Below are positions 33,170 through 46,243 of a DNA stretch of 64,000 nt, in pieces (within the stretch, counting starts at the first letter, position 1; each line of letters begins with the position of its first letter). Origin of the DNA: Siphonodentalium dalli (lineage: Eukaryota; Mollusca; Scaphopoda; Gadilida; Siphonodentaliidae); contig CP136067.1 in NCBI GenBank assembly GCA_032622095.1, positions 178,532,556 through 178,596,555 on the forward strand. Direction: 5' to 3'. The notes under the pieces are model-generated. The model had not been told where the DNA came from, ran no database searches, and saw nothing but the letters and a program-made list of their open reading frames with translations. The translations under genes and the position numbers were made by a program.

Positions 33170-33990
33170 ATTAATGAAACACCATTGAGCTTATCATAAT
33201 ACATGTACATGGAACCACATGTCCATGTTTATTAAATAAAATACTAATAAATGAAAATAAGACTAAACTTTCATATTAATGTTCGACACTGTTTAGTAGA
33301 TATTTTCTTCTCTGTTTTAATAACTGCTGTATACAATCTAAACTGTAACGTCATATGGTCCATTCAAATTGTAGGACCTTTTGTAATATTATGTTTTTAC
33401 ATCTCACCTAATACATCTATCTATCTATAGTTCCGACGTTGTGTTTTCTGACATTGTACGATCTGCGTGATTGTAATACTTTTTAAATATTAGTTTATTT
33501 CCCTTGTGTGGCTATAAGTAAAAACAAGAACAAAACTGCTGATTATAATTTAGTGTAATATAAATATTCTGAACAAGCTGCCATATTAGTTCAGCAATAT
33601 ATTGTCAACTATTGTCAACAACGCAGCAGCCTGTCCATGATAAAAAAAGGCCGTTTCAACATGAAAGCCTCGCAACTTTAATTTCATGTTCGCTGATTGG
33701 CTAAATTGCGGCCACGATTCAGCTACAGTTATGGATGGAATTAAGTATATAGCTTCACTATGCTGCGTTGTATGAAAACTTGTCTTAGTTTACCCTTCTT
33801 TTAGAATTTTATAGAACGTGACTAAGTTAATGAAATATAGCCGGGGGTAATTAGTGATTTTTTTCGATCTAAAAATTCTTCCGATTGCTACATTCTCTGA
33901 GTGAGCAGCAAAGTAACTAGTTTGACTCGCTATTCATTCTTAATCAAATGCTTCATGTTTTCAATTTTGGCCATTCCATGATTAAACGGT
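33170..33990. other. No gene recognised
   Basis: AT-rich sequence without supported features. Confidence 0.4.
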
Positions 33991-33992
33991 TG

Positions 33993-34330
33993 GCCATTCT
34001 ATATGAAGACGCTAGCTCGTCCATCCTGCTTAATGGTCACAACGTTTTAAATTAGGACGTGGCTGTCGACAGGGTGATCCCATATCCCCGAATATATTTC
34101 TCCACTGCGCTGATGTATTAGCAATGTTGATAAGACAAAATGACATAATTAAAGAAATAGTCCTAGGTGGTTCAGTGTATAACACATGACAGTACGCTTA
34201 CAACACAACGTCCATACTTGATGACAATGAAAGAAGCATACGTAAGGGCTACTCAATTCTTGACCTATATGTTCCGGTTTCGGGACTGCACATCAATCCG
34301 GAGAAAGGTCAGGCGGTGGATAAGATCACA
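33993..34330 (+). pseudogene. L1/Tx1-like LINE reverse transcriptase fragment
   Basis: The frame from about 34055 reads LGRGCRQGDPISPNIF, LHCADVLAMLIRQND, then a TGA, then QYAYNTTSILDD and VSGLHINPEKGQAVW. This is the RT palm of L1/Tx1-type elements, in which the normal QYADDT is replaced by QYAYNT, so the catalytic aspartates are lost. A preceding out-of-frame piece (AILYEDASSSILLNGH) extends it to 33993. It is distinct from the other LINEs in the window (CRQGDPISP type). Confidence 0.78.
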
Positions 34331-34349
34331 AACAACATATGAATCAGAC

Positions 34350-35210
34350 ATTTTATAACATACTCTATACGTGGGAATGTGGCCCCGGTGTGAAATGGTC
34401 CAGACCATTTCATCACGGGCCGTTGGTCCCACAAAGAATATATTTAATTAACCTGTTTGAGGTACACCTGTACGTGTTCCAATCGAAATACGACACGGAT
34501 TGAGCAAGATACAGGACGTTGGCTAGATGGATATATATATAGATTGTAAGAGACCAGTCTCCCTATGATCTGACACTCTTTGTATGCACTCTCGCTACCA
34601 TGCACGCATAGGTTAAAGATGTATTATATATTGACTCCGTGACTGCCTGTTGACTTGCTTATACTGTTTTTAATAAATATATATCATGTCTAAGAGTTTC
34701 TGACTAAGTGCAAAGGAAAATCTGGGAGTACTGTATAGCTCAGATGGTGCAGTAATAGCAGGACGCTACGTGGAATTCTTGGACATGGACGCCCGGGCAG
34801 TCATGGAGAAAAAGATAGGAAACAATATGCGTATTGGCTGGTTCACAACCCCTTCATAGACTTTAATGTCGAATATTTTGGTTTAAAATTGTTGTGTCAA
34901 TTGGCCACTAGTTTAGGCATGCTTTGAAAACTAATGAAAAATACCGTTGCGCCGGGTTGTGTGATATTAGTTTCTCTTGTTTTGTGTCTATGTCGAGTTT
35001 GTTGGCTTAAAATCCATGCGTCGATTTGCCAATTTAAATAGGTGATATCTGGTCTAAATTTTTGCGTAAATTGGCCATGGTTCGTAAATAGAAATGTTTC
35101 CGGGAAACTCTATCATTGTCCTGTGGTATTGCTTAGCTTGTTTGGACTTAAAGGGAGCGACCCATATAGATAAAGTCTAGTTGTTCCCGCTGAGAAGAAA
35201 GTTAAAACAG
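34350..35210. other. No gene recognised
   Basis: Contains a small hairpin GAAATGGTC/GACCATTTC at 34396-34415. No gene was supported. Confidence 0.4.
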
Positions 35211-35214
35211 CTTG

Positions 35215-35800
35215 TCAAAATATGAGTTTATTAATGCAAGTTGAAATAAAGATTGGGTTTTCGAGGTATTTGTTAGTTACATGTACGCTCAGTGTGAATA
35301 GTATACATTTGACAAATGTTACCAGGTGTAAATGGTTCATTGTATAATTAATTACTGGGATAAAATTAGTGACCATTGTTATATATGGTATCCGAGGGAA
35401 CGGACAATATTGATGTTACAATCTTCACGTCCCAGTGAATTATGAGAAATTATTTGTCAAAATATGAACTTATCAATGCAAGGTGAAATAAAGATCGGTT
35501 TTTCGAGGTTTTCTTATTCCCTTGTTATAAGGTTATATACTGTTAAGTGGTTGTTATTTCTACTATTGGTACAAGTGGTGTTGAAATAATGATTGGTTTT
35601 TCGAGATATTTATTAGTTACATGTACGCTCAATGTGAACAGTTTAAAGTTGACAAATGTCACCAGGTGTAATTGGTTCATTGTATACATAATGACTCGGA
35701 TAAAATTAGTGACCATCGTTATATGGTATCCGAGGAACGGAAAAAGATTTGATGTTACAATCTTCACGAAAATGAGTCCCAGTGAATTATGAGGAATTAT
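35215..35800 (+). repeat. Diverged tandem duplication
   Basis: Two copies share GTTGAAATAAAGAT or GTTGAAATAATGAT, TTTTCGAGRTATTTRTTAG, TTACATGTACGCTCARTGTG, GACAAATG-CACCAGGTGTAA and GATGTTACAATCTTCACG. The second copy has an extra ~90-base partial unit near 35456-35545. Confidence 0.7.
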
Positions 35801-38320
35801 GCATTATACAGATGTGGTGAACAAGAAAAATCTCACAGCAAGTAATCAGTTGCTTATATTAGTTTTTATTGAAACAAACATGTGGGTTAATCAAAAGTTG
35901 TTCCATGAGTACGCAGTCAGTTTGTCTGTCTGCTTGTTTTCAAACTAGTTGGATTTGGTTAAAAAATTCAGAGTAAACATTGTCACAAGTTATGGCTAGG
36001 TACGTGTAATTTCGACCGGGTTTATTGAAGCCTATTATGATATATAGTGTATGGGTTTATCAAAAACAAATGTAGTCTGGTTTATGACACAGAAGTTTTG
36101 GTTTTAAAATAAATATTTTGTGGTCCTTGTAGTTTTGTTCTGTTTGTTCTGAGCAAGTTGAAGTCGTTTACATATAGTATTAATGCACTTTTGGTAAACT
36201 TGTTTGAGGTTTAAATATGTTTTTGTGAATAATGTAAATCACTGGAAAAAAATTGTGGATATTATGGTTAAACAGGTATTAAATTGTCTCACCATTATGC
36301 CAGTTATAGGCTTGTAAAATTTACTGCTGATTTTAGGATGTTGTCGAGTTATTCAGTATGATTTTATTGAGTTCTGGTTTTGAACAAATCATGGTTTGGA
36401 AATTAGTTAAAGTTGTTCTATCAGCAAATTAAAATTAGTGTTACTGTGCCCGGATAATCTATTGGAAAAACATAGTTATTTATGACAGTTTGTTAAGAGA
36501 CTGGTGGCGCCCAGAGAAATGTACATGTTTCGGAAAAAAGTTAGTTCATGTGAGATAGGTGATTCCAGAAATTTCAAATTAAATAATTTGTGGTCAAGAT
36601 ATAGATGCTTAAAGTTTGAAGTATTAAAAACAATTGTTCGGGAAAAATTCAGGTTAGCCAAATAGCTCCATTGTTTTGCAGGTATATCTACATGCATGTG
36701 TAGTGGTAATAGGTTAAAATATCGATATAAAAAGATATAGATCGATGTAAATTTATCGTCATTTGTAGGTTTGCGTTATACAAGTTAAAAAGGTCTCACA
36801 TAAACACATGTGAACAATGTGAAAGTTATATGCGGTTGAGAGAATGTTTACCAAATATTAATGGTTAGAATGTGGTCAGGTTTCGAACAAGCCTAAAGTT
36901 GATCAGAGTTGACAAGTCGGAATGTAAGGCATGTAATCATCAATCATTGTGTAACTACACGAACAAATGTATAGAAAATTAATTGTGTCATAATTAAATC
37001 TATTACGGAATTCTAGAGTGTCTGCGGGTTAAACTAGACTGACATGATTCCATACCATGTCTGAGAGTCTATTGACGGCACAGGATATCCGGAATTGAAT
37101 AGATCATGAACAAATAATTTTAAAAAAAAGTTAGTGACACACTGCTATCTTTAAAGGTTGGTTCACACAGAAATTAGGAGTTTTTTTTATAACAAAACAA
37201 AAATTGCAGAACATTTGGTTAATGAACTAGATGGGTTTTCAACTCATTTAGCAGGTAAACTGGAATGAATCACTTCCGATATTGGTACCCAGACCCAAAC
37301 AATTGGAAACCAAATGCACAGGCATTCACAGGGACAATAATTCCTTTTAATGGGACCAATGGCAGTTTAGAGATTGGATTAAGGCGGGATAACACTCTGG
37401 GTTAGGGATATACCTTGTCGACGAGAGTGGGTTAGGACCGGAGGCTCGTTCTCGACGAAAACTGCGAGTTGAGACTAAAATTATATGTCAAATTGTAGTA
37501 TCAGTATCAGGAAATGTAAGCTAAGTGGCAGAAATTTGTCTTCGAAAGTAGCCTTTGGCATTCGTACGCAAACAACACAAAACCCAATTTTACACAAAAA
37601 CATAACTTTGTGACATATGGCCACGTGTCCCTACTACAATTCCATTTGAAAATATTTAACGTTTCCCACATGGACTACCCACAAAAACTGAATTTACCAA
37701 GTCCACTAAACACGTGGTATCGGAATCCATTATGCCGATGTATTTGCCACCTAAACGCGGTTACAGAGGTCAAACCCGTATCACTACATGTATGGAAGCC
37801 CATAGTTGTCACTTAACTTTTGTCTTTCCATGTACGGCATCTGTGTCGTGATATCTATCAATTTCAAATATTGTGTTCGTCGTGTGGTTGCGTATATATA
37901 CATGGCAGTGAACGTATTATTGCAGACTTGTTAAAGATGAATTCAGGGTTCCAAACCTCCAGTTACAACAACAGCATACAAATATTAACCACTTTCGCGT
38001 TGTGTCACTGCAGTCAATTTTGAAGAAGTGTGGTTCACCAAATGAAATTTCTTATACATTTAGCGTTTCTCCAGACCATTTGACCTACATGTGCGATATC
38101 CAATTACGGTATAATGGTTTTTAATTTATTTTCAATTATTATTATTTGGGGAGGGGTAGTGATGCTGTGAGGTCCGTAAATTGTCTTTGTTTTGGATAGT
38201 CATCGTGTGGTCGCTTTTATTTTTCTCGACATATATGGAAATTACATGTATATATGTGCACGACCCCCGTATCCATAACCTATAATTGTGATAGGTACCA
38301 GTGTTTAATATTAGTTATCT
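35800..38320. other. No gene recognised
   Basis: A 2.5-kb AT-rich stretch in which I see no conserved coding family, RNA gene or repeat array. Confidence 0.4.
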
Positions 38321-38325
38321 TCCGC

Positions 38326-40480
38326 AACATCGGGGGTATATGGAGATTTAATACCTGGATGTCGATTTCCAGAACAATAATAGCAATATGATCAATTTTC
38401 CGAGCCAATTTGCATGTTGGGCGGTAGTTGACATCATTCGCGTAAATATTTAAGCGTGACGTTATACGACGAGCATGCCCCGGGCGAGGAGGGTGATTGA
38501 ATTGGGCGCATTTGAGCAACAGAACTTTTAATTCTATTAATACAACACTCAATGACAGAATTGTCCACTATCCAATAGAATTCTTTCTTTCGGTCACATC
38601 GCAGTTGTCGTAAGTCAGTTTTTCAAAATGATGTTGACTTGTCCAATGATACATTTGTTGAATTCAGGAACAGTATTTTTTGTGCGTACATCGACATCTG
38701 TCTTTGAAATTACCTGCAAATTCGCCGGGATTATGAGCTCTTCCTCAAATAGTTATTTCATGAAATTTGAAATGTTGAAGTTAGCAGTGCAGTTGTTTTT
38801 TAATGATGACATTGGTTCATTTTCTGTTATTTTTTCACTGCCATTGCCAGAACTGACAGGATTAGATTCACGGTGGATTGAATGTGTATTCTGAAGAATT
38901 ACTGGATTATGAATTGGTGAGTCTATTCGCTTTCTTTTTTCATCGGTTCATACATAGGCCTAGTCTCACTTCCCAATGCGTTGTTGTTGTTGCTGTTGTT
39001 GTTGTTGTTTACATCTAGCGTTGTACCACTGCCAGCGATTTTATTTTCTGGGATCACACTGACTGTATGATAAAAACTTGTGATTGGGGGTCCATTTGGG
39101 ATTAATTTGGCGGCTATTGGCCGGCCCATCTCCATCCTGTCTTCGTTTGAAACACGTTGGTATAGCGCTAGGGAGGATACGGACTTGTGACCAGTAACTG
39201 CCATAATTTGCGAAGCACTGTCATTTTGCTGAGACAATACTGTAGCCCCCGTTGCCCGGATACTGTGGTTTGTATAAATAACACTTAGTCCAGCTTTTTG
39301 ACTGAGCTTTGTCATCAATTGGCCGAGTGAATTCTTTCTGACGGGTTTTCGTGTGTACCAAACATCTTCGTTATCGGTGAATGTGCTCTTTGGAAATTGT
39401 CAAAGTCGGTCTAATTCCGGATGAAGTCTCGACACATAATCCTCAAAAGACTTCACTGGACAATACTTTGAATCTTTCTCCTCCCGCATGAAGCCTCCAA
39501 ACGATTCCTTGTCCCCCTCTCTGTGATTCTTGGTCAATTCACCATTTACTTTATACACATACCTGGAGCCAGAACGATTGTCCATCGCAGTTTTAAATGT
39601 AGCCTTGGTCATCATTTCAATGTTTTCCATTCCCCTTCTACAAAGGTAGAGCCTTAGGTCGAACATTACCTTGTTGTACAAACCATGTTGAGTGGCTGAG
39701 TTCATGTGTATAGATATGTACAATTGCTTCCTGTCCATTTCGTTTATCACTGGGTAATGTTGAGTCAAACCTTTGCCATTTTTCTTCAGCTCGGCCTGTG
39801 CACTGTTAAAGCTCAAATTTGATGTAACAAAATCACCGTCCCTAATAATATCAAAGGTTTTATTGAATGGTGGGCTTATGAGATAGCGGGACAGTCCGTA
39901 TCTAAAAGATTCTAGTGAGTTCACTTTATATTGATCACCGTCTCTCCTCCGCGCATCAAAATAGAAGCTGTGTTGTTCCGTAAATCTCAAACCTTTCATC
40001 CAGTCGCTTCCCGTAAAGCTTCGCAGATGCATTTTTCGCTTTTATTGTTGATTTTGGTGTCAATTCAAATCTTTTCCTGATTATATCCCCCTCACTATGA
40101 CTAGCAAATCTGGACATCAACATTTTCAAGCTAATTTGAAATTTCGTATGAAATGTTGTTTCGTTAGTCTGCCATAGAAACAGGAAACTAAACAGTGCAG
40201 TTACCCCCTTCATTTGTTTACATAGCAACAAGAACATTGGGCGTACTTATATAACTGGTCGTATCATGAATGAATAATTCAATTTCATCATACACAAACA
40301 TGTATAAAAAACAAATACCAACTGAGTATTTGTTTTATGCTTTATATCGGGAACAGTTGTAATCTTATGTTATACACGCAAATAATGTTCGGAAATGGTT
40401 GTTTTTCGCATATTTATGACTAAGGTCAAAGGTCATTCATATACCCCCGATGTTTCAAAGCTCATATACCCCCGATGTTT
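38326..40480. mobile_element. Crypton-like tyrosine-recombinase element with inverted-repeat boundaries
   Basis: AACATCGGGGGTATATG occurs at 38326-38342 and its exact reverse complement at 40438-40454 and again at 40463-40480, bracketing the recombinase relic. Cryptons normally have no terminal inverted repeats. DIRS-type elements do but carry RT, which is absent here. The boundary assignment is an inference from the repeats. Confidence 0.5.
38923..40237 (-). pseudogene. Tyrosine recombinase, Crypton/KIAA1958-ZMYM2-like (broken)
   Basis: The C-terminal catalytic part (38923-39400) shows the tyrosine-recombinase signature: TNHSIRATGATVL (HxxR), AVTGHKS (second His) and a following LYQRVS (candidate nucleophile Tyr). 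Upstream, in the same frame, 39403-40032 has FYFDARRRDGDQY, ESFRYGLSRYL, a LCRRGMEN block (likely the first catalytic Arg) and KYCPVKSFEDYVSRLHPEL. The two parts are separated only by a TGA at 39400-39402, where relatives have Trp. A further frameshift near 39990-40035 separates the N-terminal piece (PKSTIKAKNASAKLYG). The C-terminus has an Asn run encoded by AAC/CAA-type triplets. Being intronless and carrying these lesions favours a dead Crypton-type transposon over a host ZMYM2-like gene. Confidence 0.8.
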
Positions 40481-40489
40481 CGCGCACGT

Positions 40490-41550
40490 TATCTTATACC
40501 CCTCTGTCAAGGGTGACGGTGGACAGCGTGATTTGACCGTGGCGGTGTAGCCAATCAGATTGCTAGTTTCAACCAGATGCGGGGACAAGTGTTATTATCT
40601 TAGATATTGATATTATAGTGTCTAATAATGACTATATCAGAATATATTATTGATCATTGACATTCGTGGCCATTCATGTTTCGATCGGAATGGTATATTA
40701 AGATGCCTCTCAACTCAGATAAAGCTTTTCCGGAGAATAACAAAAGTTCAAAGGTCAGCGGATGGATGCGGATGGGTAAGCTGGTGGTGCATACACTATA
40801 GTACGACATGCCATATTATAAAAACACGCCATCCAATTTGCATTTGTTCAATGCGTGCATGCTCTTGATCATACGTTTAATCGCATAATATATATGTGTA
40901 TAAGGCCACTATAATGTGTCCAGAACGCACCCTCCATGCATGCACAACATGATAAATTCCAATTAAAAAATTCACACAAAGTATATAGTTATTTAGGTAA
41001 GATTAAAAAAATGAATTAATTATTTCGACACATTCGTATATGTATTATTTGATCTTATATTCTATATGTAAGATTCAAACAATTTTGCAAATTTATGAAT
41101 AAGCTGTATTAAACACAATACCGTATATCTGAGAAATGAATTATATATGACATTGACAATAATCTGACAGGATGCCTATATAAAGGGGTTGATACAGGGT
41201 TGGTACGGAAATCCCAACCACAAATATACACCGTTGGCCTGAATCGATGGACACCCTACTGCCATTCCGACATTACAAATTCGAAAACAAATGAACAATG
41301 ATCGAATTATAAAGAGCATGGTACATATTCTGATATATAAGTCACGGGCAGCGAATAAATTACATCGGAGGGGAAATTATGTTACTATATATACACCAGT
41401 GATTAAATTATTTAACTGCATGTATATATGTAGTCTTGGTGCGCATGCATGCAGTTCTGATAGTGTAGATCCGTACCAAGCATGTGTGAGTCGGTGTCGC
41501 ATTTCACGATTAAACGCACTATAACACAGCTCAACTCCAGTTCCTCTCTA
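40490..41550. other. No gene recognised
   Basis: AT-rich sequence without supported features. Confidence 0.4.
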
Positions 41551-41562
41551 CCATGTAGGGCC

Positions 41563-41626
41563 GTTACTTATACTTAGACACTTATAATACGTATGTTACT
41601 TATACTTAGACGTTTATAATACGTAT
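41563..41626 (+). repeat. 32-bp tandem duplication
   Basis: GTTACTTATACTTAGAC and TTATAATACGTAT repeated twice with two differences. Confidence 0.85.
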
Positions 41627-42034
41627 GTTACCTTCCATAACCAGAAGGTATCAGCCGAAAACCAATAAAAGGAAAAATCACCCCAATCTGATAAAAGTGT
41701 CGCAACTCTGTTAAAAGTGAAGGGCCGGTATCCGATATTGAAGTTGGCCTGTATTTTGTGGTTTTGAACTTACATACCATATTTCATTCCATTTAGTTCA
41801 GTAAAGTTATCATCGGTAAATGGCATATGAATAGAGATGATGCAGACGGGCTCATTATGTATACAGCGCATTATGTATACGGACTGATACAAAATGTAAT
41901 AAAGATGCATTGAGGGTACCAGGCTATATTTTAAGAAATTATTTTAATTTTTATTTAAGTTCAAGTGTATACAAGTATAATATGTTAATAACAAAACTAT
42001 CTTATTAGATATTTTTAGGTTTACTTTATATACA

Positions 42035-42355
42035 TGTAATATTTCGTATATTTCAACATTTTTTTTCAACAGAACGAAGCAGCAAGAACACTGTGGTAAA
42101 TCACATTTGTTTCATGCTGTTGTTGTAACTGGATGTCTGGCACCCTGCATACATTGTTTAAATGGGCGCATACAATGAGATATGTTTAGTTTTAGTTTAT
42201 AAGTAATATTTCGTTTTCAACATTTTTTTTCAACACTATACGAAGCATGCATAAGAAAACGGCGTTAAATCACATTGTTTATGTTGTTGTAACTGGAGGT
42301 CTTGAACCCTGGATACATTGTTTAAATGGGCGCATATAATGAGATTGCGTCATGC
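42035..42355 (+). repeat. ~164-bp tandem duplication
   Basis: Both copies run TCAACATTTTTTTTCAACA, ACGAAGCA, TTGTTGTAACTGGA, ACATTGTTTAAATGGGCGCA and AATGAGAT. No shared coding frame. Confidence 0.8.
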
Positions 42356-42359
42356 AATT

Positions 42360-43015
42360 TGCGAATAAAAGGCTCACACTAATGTTATTGATGCCTGATT
42401 CATACTTAATGTACCGGTATGATATGAATATTTTTCATAGAATTCCACACCTCAATTGCGAAATTACCACATGATCTTCAAGAATTTATATACTTATAAG
42501 AGTCAGTCCTTTTGTGGATTATCTAATCTTTGTATTATAAAGTAAGCTTTTGGATTGACGTGGTACATCACTGATTTATTTCGCTCCAACGAAATATCAC
42601 AAGGACGTGTTGGTGTCGCTGCTTCAGATACATGTGTATGATTGCTGTCTGTCTTCCAACGAAAGTCACGTGTGTAATCTTCGTGGCAACGATCGACCTC
42701 GTGTTCGTAAAAATGGCGACCCCCGAAACCAAGTGTTTGGTACTATGTTTTAGAGATATGATGATCATACCTCACTAATATGAGACTAGTATTCGATTCT
42801 GTTGATATAATCGGATACACATATTATATTTAACACAGTTTTATATAATTAAAACTTTAGAATCGGTATAGTATAAAAACTAAGTTTGGATAAATTGTCC
42901 TAAAACTCCATTCAAATGCCGAAATAAGTAGAATGGTCTTGTCCTATGATATCTATCTAATATATTTAACCCATTCGGGCCGGTAAAATAGTCAATTATG
43001 TATTATGAAGACTTT
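42360..43015. other. No gene recognised
   Basis: AT-rich sequence. TTAACCCATTCGGGCCGG at about 42968 resembles a TTAA-type element end, but no partner was identified. Confidence 0.35.
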
Positions 43016-43019
43016 GACT

Positions 43020-43495
43020 GTTTTAAAAATTTATAGGTGTGAATTACATAATTTACCGAAATCAACCCGTAAAGAAATTGAAAAAGTCGCTCGATTAACA
43101 TCAGTAGATGATTCAAAGAAAATCATGATAACATTCCAACGAGTTCGGGCCTAGTATCTGATTTCCTGCACCACTATTTGGTCAACCATGCCGATGTTAC
43201 TTGGCCAAATGTCAAAAGGGAATTAGCCACGAAGTTTGCTGAAGTTTCAGAACCCCAGTTTGCATTTTCGATGTTGAGAGAAGCCCAAACAACAGAGGGT
43301 GGATGCTCATGTATTTGCAGAACGACTGCTTTCTCTGGCTGAAGAGACTTATGTTGATTTAGTGGGAAATTGTTCCACTATAGAAAGACAATTAGTGGGG
43401 TTTTATAGAGACAGACTCTTAAACGATCGCCTAACAATGAAAATTATGAGGGACAATCCCACCACATTAGCCAAAAGCAACTGAAAGCACAATGA
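43020..43495 (+). pseudogene. LTR-retrotransposon gag relic
   Basis: From 43154 the frame reads SDFLHHYLVNHADVTWPNVK, then ELATKFAEVSEPQFAFS, and after a frameshift at about 43296 continues AHVFAERLLSLAEETYVD, QLVGFYRDRLLNDRL and NPTTL, with another shift near 43473. The W-x2-V/L-K, ELA-x2-F and FAERLLxLAEE pattern is that of capsid-like gag domains in invertebrate Gypsy/BEL-type retrotransposons. No protease, RT or flanking LTR was found nearby, so this is an isolated decayed fragment. Family assignment is by pattern only. Confidence 0.65.
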
Positions 43496-43775
43496 ATTTT
43501 TTTTTTATTTATCTCATTCAAAAATTGTTAAGCCCTGAATTTGGCTTTGTATGCGAGAGGGACAGGTGGCATTGTTATGCGAGTAACGGTCTGTACAGTG
43601 TGATACACCAAATTAACCTCGAGTTTACCGTTGTACTTATTCATGCATGCTAATTATGTTGATCTTGTCGCCAATGTTCAGGCAAAATTTGTAATGAGTG
43701 TCGGAGAATAACTGAAGTGTGTTAGTGGAGTCGTCTCAATTGTAATATTAAAGTGGTTTGTGAAAGCTTAAGGGT

Positions 43776-44160
43776 GCATTTACACTGATATGGAACTGTA
43801 TACAGATATGTATGAAGTCACGTGTCGCGCATTACTGTGATCACAATATGAGTACTAACAGTGAACGCGCGCTGATCAGTACTCTGGTAATTGACAATTC
43901 ACTACGAGTCATTTCAGTTTAGGCCATACATAAAAATGTATCAACTATCATCAGACAACAGCGATTTGGTATGTGCCGCATGTATTTAAAGTGTATCATT
44001 ATACAACTTGATAATGGTTCGAAGAAAGAATGAAAATCGCATAGGAATGCACAACAAACAACCGTGTGCACAAATAAAGAGGCTGGAGAGCACCCATATA
44101 GCATTAGATGGCGATTCCACCAATATTTAGGATTTCAGGTGATCATCTATATATCTATAA
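43776..44160 (+). mobile_element. Second copy of the 19757 element (left part)
   Basis: Starts AGGGTGCATTTACACTGATA and matches 19785-20145 to ATATTTAGGATTTCAGGTGA. No right terminus was found downstream, so it is truncated. It lies 280 bases past the gag relic. Confidence 0.68.
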
Positions 44161-44164
44161 TGAA

Positions 44165-46240
44165 GATATTCGAGTGGGAGCAGGATAGTACCAACTGAAG
44201 TTTTCTGTGCCAACCTTCGACGTGATTTGTTGTTCTTGGACCGGGGTCGTCCTGTTCATCCGGCATCTATTGTTTCCGATATGTGTTGCGGTAGGTGTCA
44301 TAATCCTCAACATCATAGAGTTGCCGACTATAGTTTTTATCACAATTGTCACTGGGAATTGGTGGTGATGTCGAATTTCGCGGGGGATTGGGCGATGATA
44401 ATTATCATAATTATCGAGCACACTTCGGAAATAATGCGACCAACGAATGTATACACAATTCAATAATATCAATTTACTATAATTTATAGTTGTAAACTTT
44501 AAAAGTGGTGTCATTTTCTTGGAAGCGCCATGTAAACAATGTAGGCACAATTTGAGATAAAACCATTCAGCAGATGGTAAAGACGAATTTAATCCAATTC
44601 TAGGACAGGAACAGACGATGAAGACAATTTGTTGATGGCATTTTCCCACGATAACTATTTTACGACTATTCCAGCATTTAATAGAGGCATATAAGCCATG
44701 AGGGTTGTATTGTCATTTTTGGGTGACCAGTGGTGATAGTGGTTAGATGTACAATGGTGGTGTTAGGTTCACTGTTGATTGTTCCCCAATAATGACATTT
44801 CGTGAGTTAAAACCAACGCAATGTAAACACAACTATCACAGTGATTGATCAACAAACACCACCAATACTGGCGGTAAGTTCCAATATGTTAGTTTGAATA
44901 TGATTTTCTGAATATTGATCAATGTCTTGTCCTGTTCCACTGTTGGACTTGTATCAGTAATTCCACTTTAACGGTAGTGTTTACCTAATAATGGTTTTGA
45001 CATTCGAAATCTCGACATTGGTGATTATTATTAATGTAAATAAGAACAGATAGTGTATTGTTCATGTGCTTGCTGATGGTAATTGTATTACATGTTGTTG
45101 TGTTATTTCTTAATTAACCCACTTCGAATGCCCTACATCATTTTAGTTATAAACTGAATGAGTTAGTTAATCAGTAGTTAATATTGATTACCCCAATCTA
45201 ATATGAACATCAAGCTATCAAATAATACAAATTATGATTACTGTTAGATTCCTCTTTAATTCAAATCTAGATTAAAATTGCTACCAGTTAAACAATATCC
45301 GATATATAGCTTGGAATTCCTTGGAAATTCCAATTTTTGTCTGGTTCAAATGTGCAGTTGGCCACGATGATCCAGTCGGAAGTTTGATATATCAAACAGA
45401 GACACAAAAACGAAACCAAAGCGCAAGACAATTACATGAATATTCTGACAAATGGACATGCTGTAAATTTGTAAGTTTAGAACTTACCAATTTCCATCAA
45501 TAAATTATTTCAGTTATGAATCCAGGAATCGTCCATAATGGCGTTGCATTGCCCAGTATATTTTCAATCAATGTCCAATGTATTTTCGCTGCTCTATTGG
45601 TCAATATATAGTATCTGTTAGCAACCAAACCACGTGTTCTAATCGATGTGTGCATTATACAAAACATAAAAGTATGAGTCAACATCTTCAACAAAACCAT
45701 GTACGCCCACAGCTGGATTCATTATGTGGGGAAATTATATGACGGATATGTTGTAAGCCATTATGTTTGGTTTTAGTCGGTCTTTACACACATATATCTG
45801 ATCAATGTTTATTCAATTGTGATGAGCTGCAAATTTCTCGAGAATGTGCGACTGAAAGTGTAGACGAGTGGTGATAATAAGATTTCATTTTCTTTTCACT
45901 GGACTGGAGACAGTCACACCGTGACAGTGGAGCGGAGGCTGGCACCGGTAAATTAATGACTCGAATCTGTTAGCAATTTTACTATAAAGGAGACCTCAAC
46001 TTTAGTCGACATATTGCTCTAATTTTAGTCTACGCACTTAACTACCAAGATGACAACCCCTATTTATTTATGAATAGACTATAATATTTTATATATACAT
46101 TTTTAATATTATGCATTAAGCAACCCTAACTGGAAATTTAGCTTATTATGCATTAGTTTGGGTCTATTGTTACTTATACACTCTTCAGATTAGACATTTT
46201 AGCATGCCAAGCGGGGCATTGCACTTATTTATTTACATTC
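44165..46240. other. No gene recognised
   Basis: AT-rich sequence. Open frames on both strands at 44155-44649 were inspected without a family match. Confidence 0.4.
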
Positions 46241-46243
46241 CAG

